DNA from: Geomobilibacter sp964431365
Lineage (GTDB): Bacteria > Desulfobacterota > Desulfuromonadia > Geobacterales > DSM-12255
Length of the DNA: 31,147 nucleotides
Reading direction: 5' to 3'
NCBI GenBank assembly: GCA_964431365.1
Contig: CAYSJJ010000052.1
Coordinates: 1-31,147 of the forward strand
Below are positions 15,209-23,665 of the stretch, piece after piece; the stretch's first letter is position 1; the number at the start of each line of letters is the position of its first letter. The translations under genes and the position numbers were made by a program. The notes under the pieces are model-generated. The model had not been told where the DNA came from. It worked only from the letters and a program-made list of their open reading frames with translations, and did no database searches.

Positions 15209-15230
15209 GGGCAGCCAGCGCTGCCCTTTT
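15209..15230 (+). terminator. Terminator after the universal stress protein gene
   Basis: GGGCAGC (15209-15215) and GCTGCCC (15220-15226) form a perfect 7-bp stem around CAGC, followed by four T. It is moderate in strength. Confidence 0.7.
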
Positions 15231-15312
15231 CTGTGTCCGTGACCGGGCCCAGCTGAGGGGGGAAGCCCTCAACAGCAGAATTTGTGATAACCGCTGACAG
15301 GAACCTATAGCA

Positions 15313-16506
15313 ATGCCCAGGGACGGAAAAAAGAAAAAGGCAACACTGCTCGTCATCGACGACGAGAGGGTCATCCTCGATCTCACCTCGATCATTCTCC
15401 GCAACCGCGGCTACCAGGTGCTTACCGCCAGCGATGCCGCCACCGGCCTCGCCCTGGTGGAAGAGTCCAGACCCCAGCTGGTCCTCCTGGATTACATGAT
15501 GCCCGGCATGGACGGGCTCACTGTCCTCCGCCAGATCCGGTCGTCCTACCCCAATACCTATGTCATCATGTTCACCGGCAAGGGGAGCGAGGAGATCGCC
15601 GTCGAGCTGATGAAGGCCGGGGCGTCCGACTACATCCTCAAGCCGTTCAACAACCAGAACCTGGCCGATCGCATCGAAGGGGTGCTCAGGGTCCGCGAGG
15701 TCGAGCTGCACAACCGGGAGCTCCTGACCGAACGGGAACGGCTGATCGGGGAGATCGAGGAGTGGAACCGGGAGCTTGAATCACGGGTGCAGGAGAAGAG
15801 CGAGGCGCTCCAGCGTGCCCAGGTGGAGATCGTCCAGTCGGAGAAGCTGGCGACCCTCGGCTACCTGGCCGCCGGCATGGCCCACGAAATCAGGAATCCG
15901 CTCAACTCTATCAGCCTCTTCGTTCAGCTGATCCGGAGCGGTCTTGATGAGCACGAGCAGCAGGAGTACATCGAAAAGATCCTCAACGAGGTGGACCGTA
16001 TCGACGGCATCCTCCGGAAGCTCCTGGATGCGGCCCGGCGTCCCAAGTACGAGATCAGCGATGTGCAGATCGACCGGCTGATCGACCAGGTGCTGGAGAT
16101 GTTCCGCCCCCAGATGGACCTGCAAGGTATCCGGGTCGTCCGCGAGTTCCGGACGCTCCCCGGAGCTCTCAAGGCCGACCCGTCGGAGATCGAGCAGATC
16201 TTCACCAACCTTTTCCTGAACGCCATCCACGAAATGCCGGCCGACGGGACGTTGACGGTGCAGCTCGACTGCGACGACCGCGACGTCATCATCCGGGTGG
16301 GAGACACGGGGAAGGGGATTCCGAAAAAGCACCTCCCCAACATCTTCGACCCGTTCTTCACCACCAAGAGCAAGGGGACCGGGATGGGGCTCTCGGTGGT
16401 CCTGCGTATCGTCAAGAACTACAAAGGGAAGATCGAGGTGGAGCAGAGCGGCGCCAACGGGACGACCTTCTGCGTCAGGCTTCCGCAGGTCGGCTCGGCG
16501 CACTGA
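15313..16506 (+). CDS. Receiver-histidine kinase (REC-HisKA-HATPase)
   Basis: This 397-residue soluble kinase begins with a receiver domain (about 5-125; phospho-acceptor Asp60 in LLDYMMPGMDG), then a coiled-coil linker (about 128-175), HisKA with His191 in AHEIRNPLNS, and a HATPase domain with NLFLNAIHEM, GDTGKGIP and the GTGMGLSVV lid. There is no membrane segment, so its input is phosphorylation of the receiver by another kinase. The ribosome site is weak (AGGAAC). The receiver-only gene at 16561 follows, and the three receiver genes here may form a relay. Confidence 0.93.
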   Translation: MPRDGKKKKATLLVIDDERVILDLTSIILRNRGYQVLTASDAATGLALVEESRPQLVLLDYMMPGMDGLTVLRQIRSSYPNTYVIMFTGKGSEEIAVELMKAGASDYILKPFNNQNLADRIEGVLRVREVELHNRELLTERERLIGEIEEWNRELESRVQEKSEALQRAQVEIVQSEKLATLGYLAAGMAHEIRNPLNSISLFVQLIRSGLDEHEQQEYIEKILNEVDRIDGILRKLLDAARRPKYEISDVQIDRLIDQVLEMFRPQMDLQGIRVVREFRTLPGALKADPSEIEQIFTNLFLNAIHEMPADGTLTVQLDCDDRDVIIRVGDTGKGIPKKHLPNIFDPFFTTKSKGTGMGLSVVLRIVKNYKGKIEVEQSGANGTTFCVRLPQVGSAH

Positions 16507-16560
16507 TTCTGCACCCTCCACGTGACGGTTCCGACGTGGCGAAAACTGTCGGGAGATAGC

Positions 16561-16968
16561 ATGGCCGCGACGGAAACATCGATACTGATCATAGATGACG
16601 ACCCGTTTTTCCGGAGGGTGCTGGGCGATGCCTTCAGGGGGAGCGGCTTCCGCGTCATCACGGCCGAAGACGGCAAGGAGGGGATCCGTCTCTACCTCGA
16701 GCACCGGCCGGCCGTGGTCCTCTGTGACCTGGTCATGCCGGGGATGGGCGGGGTCAGCACCTGTCAGGCCATCGCCGCTGAAGCGGCGCCGGGGGAGCCG
16801 GTGATGGCCCTGCTCACCTCCATGTTCAAGGAGCCGCCGCACGAACATCCGACCGCCGAAATGGGAGCCCGCGTGCATATCCCCAAATTCTGCAACCCCG
16901 TCGACATCGTCGTCATCGTCGAACAGTTATTGACCCGGGAACGACTCCGGGCGGACAACGCCTCCTGA
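16561..16968 (+). CDS. Receiver-only response regulator, variant switch region
   Basis: This 135-residue receiver has the acidic pocket DDD near the N-terminus, phospho-acceptor Asp56 in LCDLVMPGMGG, the Thr/Ser switch in LLTSMF and lysine in HIPKFC. The stretch between switch and lysine (EPPHEHPTAEMGARVH) is unlike the usual AxxGAxxFLxKP, so signalling output may differ. The ATG at 16561 has GGGAG upstream. It is four bases from the next gene. Confidence 0.85.
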   Translation: MAATETSILIIDDDPFFRRVLGDAFRGSGFRVITAEDGKEGIRLYLEHRPAVVLCDLVMPGMGGVSTCQAIAAEAAPGEPVMALLTSMFKEPPHEHPTAEMGARVHIPKFCNPVDIVVIVEQLLTRERLRADNAS

Positions 16969-16972
16969 CCCC

Positions 16973-18577
16973 ATGCCGTTTATCCTGCGCAATCTCACCC
17001 TTCCGTTCGACCATCCTGCCGAAGCCCTGTCATCGGCGCTCTGCGTCCGGTTCAACCTTCGTGTCGATGCCATCCTCTCGCTGCAGGTGCTGAAGCAGGG
17101 GCTCGACGCCCGGAAGAAGCCGCGCGTCAAGGCGGTCTATTCGGTGCAGTTCACTGTTGCCGATGAAGCGGCCTTCTGGCAGGCGCACGGCGGCGATCCC
17201 GACCTGGACCGGGCCGCGGAGCCCGTCCGGCTGGCCTTTCCCCGGCTGCAGCAGGATGGGCGGATCGTCATCGTCGGCATGGGACCTGCCGGCCTCTTCG
17301 CGGCACTCCGTCTCACCGAGTACGGCCTTCGGCCGATCGTCGTGGAGCGCGGCCGGCCGGTCGAGGAGCGGCTCAAGGACGTGCAGACGTTCTGGAGCCG
17401 GGGGCTCCTGGAGCCGGAGAGCAACGTCCAGTTCGGCGAAGGGGGGGCCGGGACCTTCTCCGATGGCAAGCTGACCACCCGGGTGCGCGACCCCAACCTC
17501 GGCTACGTGCTGGAACAGCTGGTCAGGTTCGGGGCGCCGCCGGAGATCATCTCCCAGGCCAAGCCCCATATCGGCACCGACCGTTTGCGTGAGGTGGTGA
17601 CCGGCATCCGCGGCCATCTCCTTGACCAGGGGGCCGACATCCGTTTCCGGTGGCGGCTGACCGGCCTGCTGGCGGAGGGAGGACGCATCCGGGGGGTCAC
17701 CGGGGGGGACGGTACGGACCTGGCGTGCGATTTTCTGGTCATGGCACCGGGGCACAGTGCCCGCGACACCTACCGCCTCCTCCTGGAGAGCGGCGTCTCC
17801 CTGGAGCGGAAGCCGTTCGCCGTGGGGGTCCGGGTGGAGCACCCCCAGGAGCTGATCAACCGGATCCAGTACGCCATCGCCAGCCATCCCCGGCTGCCGG
17901 CCGCAGACTACCGACTGGCGTACAACAACGGTACGAACGGCCGCTCCGCCTACTCGTTCTGCATGTGCCCCGGCGGGGTGGTGGTTGCCGGCGCCTCGGC
18001 CCCGGGGCAGGTGGTGACCAACGGGATGAGCAACCTGCGTCGCAACGCCCCGTACGCCAACAGCGCCCTGGTGGTGAACGTCCGGGAGGAGGATTTCCCG
18101 GACAGCTCCCCGCTGGCTGGGGTGGCGTTCCAGGAAGCGTTGGAGCAGCGGGCATTCCGGGCCGGCGGCGGGGGGTACCTGGCCCGGGCGCTTAACCTCC
18201 TCGCTTTCGTGGGGGGGTTGGGGGGGGGCGGGTGCCGCTCAAGCTACCGGCCGGGGGTGGTGGAGACGGAACTCGGCGACCTGCTCCCCGGATTCGTCAC
18301 CGATACCCTGCGGGAGGGGCTGGTCGCCTTTGACCGGCAGATGCGCGGTTTTGTCTCCGCCGAGGCAACCCTGGTAGCTGTCGAGAGCCGGACCTCGGCG
18401 CCGGTCCGGATCCTGCGGGGGAGCGATCTCCAGTCGGTAAGCCATCGGCGGCTCTACCCGGCCGGCGAGGGGGCCGGGTATGCAGGCGGCATCATGAGCG
18501 CGGCCCTGGACGGCATCCGGGTGGCGGACGCCATTGCCGGAACGATCATGGCCGGCGACTCCGATGGCATATCCTAG
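16973..18577 (+). CDS. FAD-dependent oxidoreductase, COG2509-type
   Basis: This 534-residue flavoprotein has an N-terminal domain of about 90 residues typical of the group, a dinucleotide-binding GMGPAG near residue 100, followed by an ERGRPVEER ribose segment, the family block NVQFGEGGAGTFSDGKLTTR, a middle NNGTNGRSAYSFCMCPGG block, and the C-terminal SYRPGV and YPAGEGAGYAGGI FAD-binding segments. The reaction is not known for the family. Codons at 18211-18232 form a run of G7, TT, G9, C, G3 encoding a glycine-rich segment (FVGGLGGGG) where relatives have another sequence of similar length. No strong ribosome site is seen. It starts right after the receiver gene. Confidence 0.85.
   Translation: MPFILRNLTLPFDHPAEALSSALCVRFNLRVDAILSLQVLKQGLDARKKPRVKAVYSVQFTVADEAAFWQAHGGDPDLDRAAEPVRLAFPRLQQDGRIVIVGMGPAGLFAALRLTEYGLRPIVVERGRPVEERLKDVQTFWSRGLLEPESNVQFGEGGAGTFSDGKLTTRVRDPNLGYVLEQLVRFGAPPEIISQAKPHIGTDRLREVVTGIRGHLLDQGADIRFRWRLTGLLAEGGRIRGVTGGDGTDLACDFLVMAPGHSARDTYRLLLESGVSLERKPFAVGVRVEHPQELINRIQYAIASHPRLPAADYRLAYNNGTNGRSAYSFCMCPGGVVVAGASAPGQVVTNGMSNLRRNAPYANSALVVNVREEDFPDSSPLAGVAFQEALEQRAFRAGGGGYLARALNLLAFVGGLGGGGCRSSYRPGVVETELGDLLPGFVTDTLREGLVAFDRQMRGFVSAEATLVAVESRTSAPVRILRGSDLQSVSHRRLYPAGEGAGYAGGIMSAALDGIRVADAIAGTIMAGDSDGIS
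18211..18232 (+). other. Poly-G tract inside the flavoprotein gene (slippage or G-quadruplex candidate)
   Basis: Seven G, two T, nine G, one C and three G lie in the coding strand. The tract can fold as a G-quadruplex and is prone to polymerase slippage, which would shift the reading frame of the flavoprotein gene. The current length keeps the frame open. Confidence 0.5.
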
Positions 18578-18598
18578 TCCGAGCGAGGCGGGCACGAG

Positions 18599-19282
18599 AT
18601 GAAAATTTCCATCGTCATTCCAGTGTACAACGAAGCCGCAACCATCGTGCAGGTATACGACAGGGTCAGGCAGGTTGCCATGGACAAGGAGATCATCATC
18701 GTGGACGACGGTTCGCTGGACGGTACCCGCGACCAGTTGCGGCGTATCGACGAACCGGGGACGAAGGTCATCCTGCACGAAAGGAACATGGGGAAGGGGG
18801 CGGCCCTCCGGACCGGTTTCCGCGCCGTAACCGGCGATGTCGTCATCGTGCAGGATGCCGATCTGGAATATGACCCACAGGATTACCACAAGCTGCTGAG
18901 GCCGATCGTCGAAGGGAAGGCTGATGTGGTCTACGGCTCCCGCTTTGTCGGCGGAGACCAGCACCGGGTCCTCTTCTTCTGGCACATGGTCGGCAACCGC
19001 CTGTTGACCCTCCTCTCCAACATGCTGACCAACCTCAATCTGACCGACATGGAGACCTGCTACAAGGTCTTCCGGAGCGACGTGCTCAGGCAGGTAGAGG
19101 TCGAAGAGAACCGCTTCGGCTTCGAGCCGGAGATAACGGCAAAGGTGGCCAAACTCGATATCCGGATCTACGAGGTCGGCATTTCATACGCCGGACGGAA
19201 CTACCACGAAGGGAAAAAGATCGGGTGGCGGGACGGGATCTCCGCCCTCCGCTGCATCCTGAAGTACAACCTGTTACGGTGA
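18599..19282 (+). CDS. Family 2 glycosyltransferase (polyprenyl-phosphate sugar transferase-like)
   Basis: This 227-residue GT-A fold enzyme starts MKISIVIPVYNEAATI, has the nucleotide-binding IIIVDDGSLDGT, the DxD-type VQDADLEYDPQDY, and the downstream YGSRFVGG and DMETCYKVFRSDV blocks typical of dolichyl/polyprenyl-phosphate mannosyl- or glucosyltransferases. No C-terminal membrane segments follow, so it is the short soluble form. The sugar donor is unknown. A GAGGCGGG stretch precedes the ATG. Confidence 0.9.
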   Translation: MKISIVIPVYNEAATIVQVYDRVRQVAMDKEIIIVDDGSLDGTRDQLRRIDEPGTKVILHERNMGKGAALRTGFRAVTGDVVIVQDADLEYDPQDYHKLLRPIVEGKADVVYGSRFVGGDQHRVLFFWHMVGNRLLTLLSNMLTNLNLTDMETCYKVFRSDVLRQVEVEENRFGFEPEITAKVAKLDIRIYEVGISYAGRNYHEGKKIGWRDGISALRCILKYNLLR

Positions 19283-19539
19283 TCCATGACGTTCGATGGG
19301 GAGCCCTCAGCCGTTTCCCCCCCGCTTCCTCGCCAGGCATTATGCCTCTCCCCAGTCCCCGCAGCGAACAATCCTTGCAACCCGCTGGATCGATCAGTAT
19401 TATGCGTACAGGCTGAACTCTTGTCCGTTTCGCCGGTCAATATCCCGCATCTCCCGAGCCGTTCCCTGTCGACGCCGCGCAATCTGCCGGGCGATGCCGA
19501 CGCAACTGATAACTAATACCGTTAACGAAGGAATATTTC
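19283..19539. other. Gap of 257 bases with no supported gene
   Basis: Open frames of 76 to 93 codons exist on both strands but have no ribosome site and no recognisable content. No clear terminator or promoter is visible. It may hold the promoter of the HD-domain gene. Confidence 0.5.
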
Positions 19540-20655
19540 ATGCGCAAGATATACGTGAGCAGCATCAAGGACCGTGACCAGGTGGACGAGGTCTTCCTCG
19601 TCAAGGAGAAGATCACGGCCATGGCCAAGAACGGTAAACCGTACCTGACCCTGCGGCTCATGGACAAGAGCGGCGAGGTGGACGCCAAGGTCTGGGACAA
19701 CGTGGACGAGGTGGGGGCGCTCTTCGAAAAGAACGACTTCATTGGCGTGCGGGCCAAGGCCTCCGTCTATCTGGGGAAAATGCAGCTCGTGATCTCTGAC
19801 ATGCGGCGTGTGCCGGACGAACAGGTGGTGCTGGCCGACTTCCTCCCCGAGACCCCCCGGGACATCGAGGAGATGGCCGCCGAACTGCTGGCGCTGGTGG
19901 AGAGCCTGGCCAATCCGCATATCAAGGCGTTGCTGAACGCCTTCTTCGGCGATCCCTCGTTTCTGGCGCTCTACAAGGTTGCGCCGGCAGCAAAGGGGAT
20001 GCACCACGTCTACCTGGGGGGGCTCATGGAGCACTCCCTGGCGGTGGCCAGGCTGGTGGACGCCATCAATCCCCTCTATCCCGGCCTGAACCGGGACCTC
20101 CTGGTGGCCGGCGCCCTGCTCCACGACGTGGGGAAGGTGCGGGAGATGAGCTATGTCCGGGCCTTCGACTATACGGACGAGGGGAAGCTGATCGGCCACA
20201 TCACCATCGGCGTGGAGATGATCCACGACCGGATCGCCGGCCTGCCGGGGTTCCCCCGGGATCTGGCCATGCTCATAAAGCACCTCCTCCTTTCCCACCA
20301 TGGCCAGTACGAATACGGTTCGCCCAAGCGGCCCAAGACCCTGGAGGCCACGATCCTCAACTACCTGGACGACCTGGACTCCAAGATCAACGGCATCCGG
20401 ACCCACATGCAGAAGGAGATCGACCCGCAGGCCCGCTGGACCGCCTACCACCGTCTGTACGACCGGTATTTCTACATGGACAACGCCATGGAGGACGAGG
20501 AATTCATCCCGCCGGCAGTGGAGGCCGTGCCGGAACCGGAGCCGGCGTCGACCCCCCCTGCCCAGCCCCGCTCCGAGCGGGCGCGTCCGGACGGTTTCAA
20601 GAATTCCCCCTTTGCGGCCCTGCAGGGGGAGAATCTCGACCTCTTCTCCCGATAG
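19540..20655 (+). CDS. YhaM-like 3'-5' exoribonuclease (OB fold plus HD domain)
   Basis: This 371-residue protein has an N-terminal OB-type nucleic-acid-binding domain (about 15-100) and an HD metal-dependent hydrolase domain (about 130-310) with HHVYLGGLMEHSLAVARL, the His195-Asp196 pair in LLHDVGKVRE, and HHGQYEYGSPKRPKTLEA. This matches the YhaM/CBF1 family, which trims RNA and perhaps single-stranded DNA from the 3' end. The last 55 residues are Pro/Glu-rich and disordered, ending NLDLFSR. AAGGAAT lies upstream of the ATG. Confidence 0.9.
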   Translation: MRKIYVSSIKDRDQVDEVFLVKEKITAMAKNGKPYLTLRLMDKSGEVDAKVWDNVDEVGALFEKNDFIGVRAKASVYLGKMQLVISDMRRVPDEQVVLADFLPETPRDIEEMAAELLALVESLANPHIKALLNAFFGDPSFLALYKVAPAAKGMHHVYLGGLMEHSLAVARLVDAINPLYPGLNRDLLVAGALLHDVGKVREMSYVRAFDYTDEGKLIGHITIGVEMIHDRIAGLPGFPRDLAMLIKHLLLSHHGQYEYGSPKRPKTLEATILNYLDDLDSKINGIRTHMQKEIDPQARWTAYHRLYDRYFYMDNAMEDEEFIPPAVEAVPEPEPASTPPAQPRSERARPDGFKNSPFAALQGENLDLFSR

Positions 20656-20754
20656 ATGCGGCGTTTTGCGCGCCACGGTATACTGCTGCTCTTTTTCCCC
20701 CTCCTGCTGCTCTGCGGCGGTGGGGGGTGTCATTTCAACAAAGCGAGGAGTCCC

Positions 20755-21387
20755 ATGATATTCGAGACCATCGTCGTCGGCCAGCTCGGGGTCAACTGCT
20801 TTATCCTGGCCGACCAGGAGACCAAGGAGGGGGTGGTCGTCGACCCGGGCGCCGACGCCGAGCAGATCCTGGCCATTGTCAGGGCCAAGGGGCTGACCAT
20901 TCGGCACGTCATCAACACCCACGGCCATTTCGACCATGTGGGGGGGAACCGGCGGCTCCTGGCCGAGACCGGGGCAACCCTGATGATCCACGCCGGCGAC
21001 GAGCCGTATCTGACCCGGGCTGCCAAGTCGGCCACCATGTACGGTCTCTCCGCGGAGGATTCACCCTCCCCCGGCACGCTGCTGACGGACGGGCAGATCA
21101 TCCGTTTCGGCCGGCACGAGATCCGGGTGATCCACACCCCCGGGCACACGCCGGGAGGGTGCTGTCTCTACCTGGCAGAGGAGGGGATACTTCTTTCGGG
21201 CGACACCCTCTTTGCCGACTCCATCGGCCGGACCGATCTCGCCGGAGGGTCGTACGACGCGCTGGCCTCTTCCATCCGCGAAAAACTCTTCATTCTTCCC
21301 GAGGGCACCAAGGTCTATCCTGGGCACGGCCCGCTCACCACCATCGGCCACGAAAAGGCCCACAACCCCTATCTGGGGAAACAGTGA
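20755..21387 (+). CDS. Metallo-beta-lactamase-fold hydrolase (glyoxalase II-like)
   Basis: This 210-residue MBL-fold enzyme carries the dinuclear zinc motif in NTHGHFDHVGG, then HTPGHTPGG, GDTLF and YPGHGPLTT, with the spacing of glyoxalase II/YcbL-type thioesterases. The substrate is probably a thioester or other small ester. I start at ATG 20755 because GAGGAG sits four bases ahead. The same frame stays open back to an ATG at 20656, touching the stop of the upstream gene. The additional 33 residues look like a signal peptide ending GGGGC, so a lipoprotein form is possible. Confidence 0.88.
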   Translation: MIFETIVVGQLGVNCFILADQETKEGVVVDPGADAEQILAIVRAKGLTIRHVINTHGHFDHVGGNRRLLAETGATLMIHAGDEPYLTRAAKSATMYGLSAEDSPSPGTLLTDGQIIRFGRHEIRVIHTPGHTPGGCCLYLAEEGILLSGDTLFADSIGRTDLAGGSYDALASSIREKLFILPEGTKVYPGHGPLTTIGHEKAHNPYLGKQ

Positions 21388-21418
21388 GGGGCAACTACTC
21401 AACGGAACAGGTGCAGCC

Positions 21419-22645
21419 ATGCTGAAAGATAAAGAGATCGTCCTCTGTGTGTCCGGCGGCATCGCCGCCTACAAGTCCGCCGAACTGGTCCGCCTCCTGA
21501 AAAAGGCCGGCGCCAGCGTGCACGTCGTCATGACCCGCGCGGCCCAGGAGTTCATCACCCCTCTCACCCTGCAGACCCTGTCGGCCAACCCGGTCCACAC
21601 CGAACTCTTCAACCTGATCGCCGAGCAGGAGATCGGGCATATCTCCCTGGCCGACCGGGCCGATCTCTTCATCATCGCCCCGGCCACGGCCAACGTCATC
21701 GCCAAGATCGCCAACGGCATTGCCGACGACCTGGTCACCACCACGGTCATGGCCACCAAGGCGCCGGTCCTGATCGTCCCGGCCATGAACGTGAACATGT
21801 ACCAGAACCCCCTCTACCGCGCCAACGAGGAGCGGCTCCGTGCCCACGGCTACCGTTTCGTGGCGCCGGTCCGCGGCGAACTCGCCTGCGGCTGGCAAGG
21901 GGAGGGGAAGATGCAGGAGCCGCGGATCATCGTGGAGGAGGCGGTAGCTGCCCTCTCCCCCCGTGATCTGGAGGGGCTCCGTCTCCTGGTGACGGCCGGT
22001 CCGACCATGGAGGAGATCGACCCGGTCCGCTACGTCAGCAACCACTCGTCCGGCAGGATGGGGTACGCCATTGCCCGGGCTGCCCGGCGCCGCGGCGCGG
22101 ACGTCACCCTGGTGGCCGGTCCCACCTGTCTGGAGGCGCCCTGGGGGGTCGAAACCGTGCCGGTGACCAGCGCCCTAGAGATGCGGGAAAAGGTCCTGGC
22201 GCTGGCTGCCGACGCCGACGTCATCGTCAAGGCCGCGGCCGTGGCCGACTACCGGCCGGCAGTGCGGGCCGGCGACAAGGTTAAGAAGAAGGGGGAGCGG
22301 ATGACCCTCGACCTGGTGAAGAATCCGGACATCCTGTCGGAACTGGGGGCGCGGAAGAGAGCCGGACAGTGTCTTGTCGGCTTTGCCGCCGAGACCGCCG
22401 ACCTGGTGGCGAATGCACGGTTGAAGCTGGAGGGGAAGAATCTGGACCTGATCGTTGCCAATGATGTCTGTGCGCCCGGAGCCGGCTTCTCGGTGGACAC
22501 CAACATCGTCCGCCTGCTCTACCGTGACGGCAGGGACGAGGAGTTTCCCTGTCTCCCCAAGGACGAGGTGGCCGGGATCATTCTGGATCGGGTTCTTGGG
22601 ATCAGGAACGAGGATAAAGGAACGAGGATAAAGGAACGAGGATAA
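21419..22645 (+). CDS. coaBC: Bifunctional phosphopantothenoylcysteine decarboxylase / synthetase
   Basis: This 408-residue protein makes 4'-phosphopantetheine for coenzyme A. The N-terminal CoaC half (about 1-180) is an FMN enzyme with His74 in IGHISLAD, PAMNVNMYQNP and the catalytic Cys157 in ACGWQGEGKM. The CoaB half (about 185-400) has TAGPTMEEIDPVRYVSNHSSG, the KKK region and the ANDV segment. The last 13 residues (RNEDKGTRIKERG) and the stop codon are read from a 14-bp tandem repeat, so the tail is not ancestral. The start at 21419 follows GGAACAGG; the frame is open further upstream inside the hydrolase gene in another phase. Confidence 0.96.
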   Translation: MLKDKEIVLCVSGGIAAYKSAELVRLLKKAGASVHVVMTRAAQEFITPLTLQTLSANPVHTELFNLIAEQEIGHISLADRADLFIIAPATANVIAKIANGIADDLVTTTVMATKAPVLIVPAMNVNMYQNPLYRANEERLRAHGYRFVAPVRGELACGWQGEGKMQEPRIIVEEAVAALSPRDLEGLRLLVTAGPTMEEIDPVRYVSNHSSGRMGYAIARAARRRGADVTLVAGPTCLEAPWGVETVPVTSALEMREKVLALAADADVIVKAAAVADYRPAVRAGDKVKKKGERMTLDLVKNPDILSELGARKRAGQCLVGFAAETADLVANARLKLEGKNLDLIVANDVCAPGAGFSVDTNIVRLLYRDGRDEEFPCLPKDEVAGIILDRVLGIRNEDKGTRIKERG

Positions 22646-22659
22646 AGGAACGAGGATAA
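22604..22659. repeat. Tandem repeat, four exact copies of a 14-bp unit
   Basis: The unit AGGAACGAGGATAA is repeated four times without change at 22604, 22618, 22632 and 22646. The first three copies are read as the end of CoaBC in three different phases, and the stop TAA falls at the end of copy three. Since 14 is not a multiple of 3, changes in copy number would alter the protein tail. Confidence 0.95.
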
Positions 22660-22693
22660 AGGTTGCGAAATCTGGAATGATCTGTAAGGGGTT

Positions 22694-22712
22694 CCTCGAA
22701 CCTCGAACCTCG
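22694..22712. repeat. Short heptamer repeat CCTCGAA
   Basis: CCTCGAA occurs twice followed by CCTCG, directly ahead of the end of the phospholipase-like gene. It lies 35 bases from the 14-bp repeat and may share a slippage origin. Confidence 0.7.
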
Positions 22713-22715
22713 CTG

Positions 22716-23618
22716 TTAACTCGACAGCACCTGCAACAGCAGCTTCGGCTCGCAGATGGCCGAGCGCATCTTCACCTGCAGCTCGCCCAACTGGTCGAGG
22801 GCCTGCTCCTTGCTGATCTTGTTGCTCCGGTAGAGGAGCCGCAGGTTTTTCCGCACCGCCTCGGCGGTCGCCAAGGCCCGCTCCCCCGTGGGGTCGGCGC
22901 TGAAATAGCGGGCATCCACGCCGTTTTTCAGGATATCGAAGACCGCCTCCTGGGCCAGGCTCAGAAATTCGTTTTTCTCCGACTCTTCCAGCGGGAAGCG
23001 GGAGGTGTCGTTGATGGTCTGGAGAACCTGCTGCCACTTCTCCAGCCGGCTCACCAGGAGGATGGAGTTGAAGATCCGCTTGTTGGTCCCGAAGGAGAAG
23101 AGGGTATCCGAGAGGACCCGCCGCAGCATCCTGTCGTTGGCCGCGAAGTGTTCCCTGGCCACCATGTTCCCCGTCGCCCAGATCTCCCGGTCCACCAGGG
23201 TCTCGAAACGCATCTCCCAGTAGGCATGCTTGAGGGTCAGGGAAGAGAAGCTCTCCATGGTCTTCATCGGCACGTAGTAGTTGTGGGCCACGGTGTCGGC
23301 GGCCAAGTGGGAGAGATAGCCGTAGGCGCAGGCCTGCTGCGGTTCCGGCCCCGCCTCCTCCAGGATCTTCATCCCCATGCTCCAGCGGTGGCAGTGGAGG
23401 AGGTAGTGGGTGAACTTTTTGCCGATGGTGATGTCGGCGGCGATGCAGCCGTAGAGGAAGTCGTTGGGATAGGCGCCGATGACGGCGGCGACGGCCGGCC
23501 GGAGCAGGTCGAGGTTGGCGAGGGCAACCGTCCCCAGGTGAAGGTGGATGCCGGCTCCCCAGGCGAAGGCGTCCTGGGGGATGGCGACGAGTACGAACAG
23601 AGCTACCAGAAACGTCAT
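22716..23618 (-). CDS. Secreted zinc-dependent phospholipase C-like protein
   Basis: This 300-residue protein belongs to the bacterial zinc-dependent phospholipase C/S1-P1 nuclease fold. A signal peptide ends AFA before Trp20. As in classical phospholipase C, the first mature residue would be a tryptophan whose amino group can bind zinc. Histidines follow at 25 and 27 (WGAGIHLHLG), then PNDFLYGCIAADI and the HLAADTVAHNYY helix with further ligands. A 3-codon space back to a stop fixes ATG 23618 as the only good start. The n-region of the signal has no Lys or Arg, which is unusual. Substrate (phospholipid or nucleic acid) is uncertain. Confidence 0.78.
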   Translation of the reverse strand: MTFLVALFVLVAIPQDAFAWGAGIHLHLGTVALANLDLLRPAVAAVIGAYPNDFLYGCIAADITIGKKFTHYLLHCHRWSMGMKILEEAGPEPQQACAYGYLSHLAADTVAHNYYVPMKTMESFSSLTLKHAYWEMRFETLVDREIWATGNMVAREHFAANDRMLRRVLSDTLFSFGTNKRIFNSILLVSRLEKWQQVLQTINDTSRFPLEESEKNEFLSLAQEAVFDILKNGVDARYFSADPTGERALATAEAVRKNLRLLYRSNKISKEQALDQLGELQVKMRSAICEPKLLLQVLSS

Positions 23619-23665
23619 AGCTCTGCATCATAGGGAAAAGATGCAGTCATGTAAAGGAGTTTGCC

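Noticed and set aside
19286..19577. Short open frames of 76 and 93 codons before the HD-domain gene
   Set aside because: No ribosome site, odd composition and overlap of several frames. No protein family is recognisable.
20626..20655. NLDLFSR at the end of the YhaM-like protein as a clamp-binding motif
   Set aside because: The required leading glutamine is missing at the expected position, so the match is too weak.
22519..23631. A 370-codon minus-strand frame overlapping the phospholipase-like gene
   Set aside because: It is Pro/Gly/Arg-rich shadow sequence in another phase. The 300-residue frame has signal peptide and zinc ligands.
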